From CAVSPO01 sp963730005 (GTDB lineage Bacteria; Actinomycetota; Actinomycetes; Propionibacteriales; Propionibacteriaceae): a stretch of 64,000 bases of DNA. The DNA lies in contig CAVSPO010000018.1 in the NCBI GenBank assembly GCA_963730005.1, positions 1-64,000 of the forward strand, read 5' to 3'. Each line of letters opens with the position of its first letter. Position 1 is the first letter of the stretch. Shown one piece after another: positions 61,109-64,000 of this stretch. The notes below the pieces were generated by a model, which searched no databases, was not told the origin of the DNA, and was given only the letters and a program-made list of their open reading frames with translations. Both the position numbers and the translations under genes were made by a program.

Positions 61109-62482
61109 ATGGACCAGTCGAATCGTTACGCAGACCTGAGCCTGGATGAAGCCGAGCTGATGCGCGGCGGCAAGCACATCCTGTGCGCCTACAAGATGAA
61201 GCCGAAGGCGGGCTACGGCTACCTGGCCAGCGCCGCGCACTTCGCCGCCGAGTCGTCGACCGGCACCAACGTGGCCGTCTCCACCACGGATGACTTCACG
61301 AAGGGGGTCGACGCCATCGTCTACCACGTCGACGAAGCGACCGAGGACATGCGGATCGCCTACCCGCTGGATCTCTTCGACCGGAACATGACCGACGGCC
61401 GGATGATGATCGTTTCCTTCCTCACGCTCGCGATCGGCAACAACCAGGGCATGGGCGACATCGAGCACGCCAAGATGATCGACTTCTGGATGCCCCCGGA
61501 GGCGATCCGCCAGTTCGACGGGCCCGCGATGAACATCTCGGAACTGTGGCGGATCCTGGGCCGACCGGTGCACAACGGTGGCTACATCTCCGGCACCATC
61601 ATCAAGCCGAAGCTGGGCCTGCGCCCGGAGCCGTTCGCCAAGGCCGCCTACGAGTTCTGGCTCGGCGGGGACTTCATCAAGAACGACGAGCCGCAGGGCA
61701 ACCAGGTGTTTGCGCCGATCCGTCGGGTGATCCCGCTCGTCTACGACGCCATGAAGCGCGCGATGGACGAGACGGGCGAGGCGAAACTGTTCTCGATGAA
61801 CATCACCGCGGACGACCACGACGAGATGCTCGCCCGCGCCGACTACGCCCTCGGGGTGTTCGGTCCGGACGCGAACAAGCTCGCCTTCCTGGTGGACGGC
61901 TACGTGGGCGGGCCAGGCATGGTCACCACAGCACGACGCAACTACCCGAGCCAGTTCCTGCACTACCACCGGGCCGGCCACGGGGCCGTGACGTCGCCGT
62001 CGTCGAAGCGGGGCTACACGGCGTTCGTGCTCGCGAAGATGTCGCGGCTGCAGGGCGCCTCGGGAATCCATGTCGGCACCATGGGTCACGGGAAGATGGA
62101 GGGCGAGCAGGACGACCGCGTGATCGCCTACATGATCGAGCGCGACTCCGTGGACGGCCCCGTCTACCACCAGGAGTGGGACGGCATGAAGGCCACCACT
62201 CCGATCATCTCCGGCGGCATGAACGCGCTGCGGCTGCCGGGCTTCTTCGCCAACCTCGGCCACGCCAACGTGATCAACACCGCGGGAGGCGGCTCCTACG
62301 GGCACCTGGACGGTGCGGCAGCGGGCGCGCGCTCACTGCGGCAGGCGCACGACGCCTGGGCGGCCGGCGCCGATCCGATCGAGTGGGCGAAGACCCACCG
62401 TGAGTTCGCGCGGGCGTTCGAGTCCTTCCCCGCTGACGCTGACACCCTGTACCCGGGCTGGCGGGCGAAGCTGGGGGTCTGA
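61109..62482 (+). CDS. cbbM: Form II ribulose-bisphosphate carboxylase
   Basis: 457 residues, aligning with Rhodospirillum rubrum CbbM without a gap as far as I can follow it. All catalytic residues have the same numbers: Glu48, Asn111, Lys166 (IIKPKLGLRP), carbamylated Lys191 with Asp193/Glu194 (FIKNDEPQGNQ), His287/Arg288 (HYHRAGHGAV), His321, Lys329 (loop 6, GTMGHGKMEG) and Ser368. Loop 6 has His327 where R. rubrum has Phe. Fixes CO2 on ribulose-1,5-bisphosphate. ATG 61109 has AAGGAG 8 bases upstream. Form II is unusual in Actinobacteria. Confidence 0.97.
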   Translation: MDQSNRYADLSLDEAELMRGGKHILCAYKMKPKAGYGYLASAAHFAAESSTGTNVAVSTTDDFTKGVDAIVYHVDEATEDMRIAYPLDLFDRNMTDGRMMIVSFLTLAIGNNQGMGDIEHAKMIDFWMPPEAIRQFDGPAMNISELWRILGRPVHNGGYISGTIIKPKLGLRPEPFAKAAYEFWLGGDFIKNDEPQGNQVFAPIRRVIPLVYDAMKRAMDETGEAKLFSMNITADDHDEMLARADYALGVFGPDANKLAFLVDGYVGGPGMVTTARRNYPSQFLHYHRAGHGAVTSPSSKRGYTAFVLAKMSRLQGASGIHVGTMGHGKMEGEQDDRVIAYMIERDSVDGPVYHQEWDGMKATTPIISGGMNALRLPGFFANLGHANVINTAGGGSYGHLDGAAAGARSLRQAHDAWAAGADPIEWAKTHREFARAFESFPADADTLYPGWRAKLGV

Positions 62483-62492
62483 GCTTCCGACG

Positions 62493-62532
62493 CGCTGCGG
62501 CCTCCCGAGGCAATCCCGGGGGGCCGCGGCGT
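62493..62532. terminator. Terminator between cbbM and the kinase gene
   Basis: Imperfect hairpin CGCTGCGGCCTCCCG / CGGGGGGCCGCGGCG around AGGCAATCC in the 58-base gap between convergent stops. Could serve both genes. Confidence 0.6.
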
Positions 62533-62540
62533 GTGGCCGG

Positions 62541-63716
62541 TCAGGCCTCGTCGAGTGGCAGTTCCACCGTCACGGTGGTGCCTGCCCCCGGGGCCGAGTC
62601 GATGCGCAGCGAGGCGCCGATCAACGCGCACCGCTCCGCGATCGAGGCCAACCCGAAGTGCGGACGGTCGTCGGGATCGTGGCGGGGGCCGCTGCTCGCC
62701 GCCCGCACGTCGAAGCCGACTCCGTCGTCGCTGGTGGTCAGCCACACGGTGTCCTCACGGCGCCTCAGCTCGAGCCGGACGAGGCTGGCCTGGGCGTGCC
62801 GGACAGCGTTCGCCGTCGTCTCCTGGGCGATGCGGAACAGGGTCGCAGCCACGTGGCCGGGAAGATCCGCGAAGTTCTCGGCGGGATCACAGGCCACCTC
62901 CACCACAACATCTGGCGACGGGAAAGTCTGCGCGATCGACTCCACGGCAGCGACGAGGCCCAGGTCGGAGAGCACCAGGCTGTGCAGCCCCGTGATCGCG
63001 GCGCGGGTCTGCTCGTAGGCGAGGTCGGCGAGCGACCGCGCCACGACGATCTGCTCGCGCGCCTGGGCCAGCGCGCCCTCGGCCAGTGAGAGGTCGGCCG
63101 CGTTCAGGTGGAAGGACATCGACGCCAGGGCGGTGGTGACGCCGTCGTGCAGGTCGAAGGCGATCCGCCGCCGCTCGTCCTCCTGCGCAGACACAGCCGC
63201 CTCGATGAGGTGCTCGCGCTCCGAATGGTGCGCGTCGACGGCGTCCCGCAGCCCACGCAGCTGAAGCCTCATCCCCAGCAGGTCGGCGAACGGCTGGAAG
63301 GTGGTGACGTCGTCGTCAGCGTAGGGTCGCCCGACGCTGCGGTGCAGGGAGACGACGCCGAGAATCGCCCCGTCAATACCGCGTGCCGGGAGACAGAGGC
63401 GGGCGACAGCCCCGCCCGGCTCGGCGGGGAGGCCGAGAATGACGCGGTAGGCGGGGGTGCCGGGGGCATCGGCAGCGAGTCGGATCGCGTGTCCGTGCTC
63501 GGCGGCCTTGCCGGTGGCACCTTGGCCGAGCCGGATCCTGATGGTGGCGGCGTCGCCCGATGCGGGCGGATGGACGCCGCCCACCCGCAGCATCTCCCCG
63601 TCCGAGACGAAGATGACGGCACCCAGGGAATCGGACCCGACCGCGAAGGCGCGGGCCACCGCGCTGAGGCCCACGCGCCGGGGCGCGGCGAGCAGGGCGA
63701 GCAGGGCCGCGGTCAC
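62541..63716 (-). CDS. GAF-domain NarL-type sensor histidine kinase
   Basis: 391 residues, no transmembrane helix. An N-terminal GAF domain (about 20-150) is followed by the HisKA_3 motif RRRIAFDLHDGVTTALASMS (phospho-His about 190), and HATPase_c with QETTANAVRHAQASLVRLEL, SDDGVGFD and GLASIAERCALIGASL. A cytosolic ligand or redox sensor by architecture. The start overlaps the response regulator stop by 4 bases. Confidence 0.92.
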   Translation of the reverse strand: MTAALLALLAAPRRVGLSAVARAFAVGSDSLGAVIFVSDGEMLRVGGVHPPASGDAATIRIRLGQGATGKAAEHGHAIRLAADAPGTPAYRVILGLPAEPGGAVARLCLPARGIDGAILGVVSLHRSVGRPYADDDVTTFQPFADLLGMRLQLRGLRDAVDAHHSEREHLIEAAVSAQEDERRRIAFDLHDGVTTALASMSFHLNAADLSLAEGALAQAREQIVVARSLADLAYEQTRAAITGLHSLVLSDLGLVAAVESIAQTFPSPDVVVEVACDPAENFADLPGHVAATLFRIAQETTANAVRHAQASLVRLELRRREDTVWLTTSDDGVGFDVRAASSGPRHDPDDRPHFGLASIAERCALIGASLRIDSAPGAGTTVTVELPLDEA

Positions 63717-64000
63717 TGGAAGAGGCCTTCGCGCAGCGCGTGGGCGATGGCGCCGCCGCGGTCCTGGACACCCAGCTTGCGGTAGAGGCCGCGGATGTGG
63801 GTCTTCACGGTCTCCTCGCCGATCACGAGCTTGGTGGCGATCCCGCGGTTCGACAGGCCCGCGACAAGCAGCGCAAGAACTTCCGACTCCCGTTGGGTGA
63901 GACCAGCGTCCGCCCCGGGCCAGTACTCACCCGCAGAGAGACGCGCGGCCGACATGGCGACCCGGCCCGTCAGCGAGGGATCGATCACCACATCTCCCTC
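63713..64000 (-). CDS. NarL/LuxR-type response regulator (cut by window end)
   Basis: Only the C-terminal about 95 residues are inside: a linker and the LuxR HTH LTQRESEVLALLVAGLSNRG, VKTHIRGLYRKLGV. The frame stays open to the window edge (EGDVVIDPSL), so the receiver domain lies beyond it. Partner of the kinase at 62541 by operon structure. Confidence 0.9.
   Translation of the reverse strand, partial: EGDVVIDPSLTGRVAMSAARLSAGEYWPGADAGLTQRESEVLALLVAGLSNRGIATKLVIGEETVKTHIRGLYRKLGVQDRGGAIAHALREGLFQ

Overview
The window is high-GC (around 68% by eye) DNA from an actinobacterium. Four things point there: a WhiB regulator, an Rv3654c-type TadE protein, a holin-X membrane protein, and a gene order (MrfA-type helicase, Tad genes, Nudix, nth, whiB, ponA-type PBP, metallophosphoesterase) that follows Rv3649 to Rv3683 of Mycobacterium tuberculosis. 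A single-chain pyruvate:ferredoxin oxidoreductase, a 7Fe ferredoxin and a selenium/molybdenum system suggest an anaerobic or microaerobic lifestyle. A member of Propionibacteriales is my guess only.

Layout. 0-5.8 kb: a two-gene cassette (lipoprotein plus secreted PKD-type protein) present twice. Copy A is interrupted by an ISL3-family insertion sequence and copy B has a frameshifted lipoprotein. Palindromic and tandem repeats follow. 5.8-20.7 kb: conserved actinobacterial core (mrfA, tad/flp pilus locus, two methyltransferases, Nudix, nth, whiB, PBP, phosphoesterase). 20.7-29.8 kb: accessory region starting at tRNA-Pro(CGG), with an element remnant, radC, a type I restriction locus with an AbiE toxin-antitoxin pair nested inside, and a low-GC stretch that cuts off the start of hsdR and may be an insertion or an assembly chimera. 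29.8-40.6 kb: EamA exporter, alcohol dehydrogenase beside an aldehyde dehydrogenase stump, rifampin-phosphotransferase-like enzyme, TspO-like protein, sulfide:quinone oxidoreductase with a small partner, SDR epimerase and TrmO.

40.6-46.6 kb: molybdenum cofactor cluster (moaC, moaA, moeA, modA, truncated modB, mogA, moeB, and opposite them moaD-moaE). 46.7-51.4 kb: PFOR and a dihydroorotate-dehydrogenase-like flavoprotein. 51.7-57.6 kb: selD, yedF, yqeB, a cysteine-desulfurase homologue, DUF3343, yqeC and xdhC, with a mocA-like gene at 59.7 kb. This is essentially the full accessory set of selenium-dependent molybdenum hydroxylases, but no hydroxylase structural gene lies in the window. 60.3-62.5 kb: cbbY and a form II RuBisCO with every catalytic residue present, followed by a convergent NarL-type two-component pair cut by the window end.

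The molybdenum, selenium, cysteine-desulfurase and XdhC modules form a coherent route to a selenium-loaded molybdenum hydroxylase. PFOR and ferredoxin supply low-potential electron chemistry. RuBisCO with CbbY implies ribulose-bisphosphate carboxylation, although no phosphoribulokinase is seen here. Many otherwise well conserved genes carry single-base frameshifts (trmO, moaC, moeB, selD, yedF, hsdR, hsdS and others). Their number and pattern look more like sequencing or assembly indels than biological decay.
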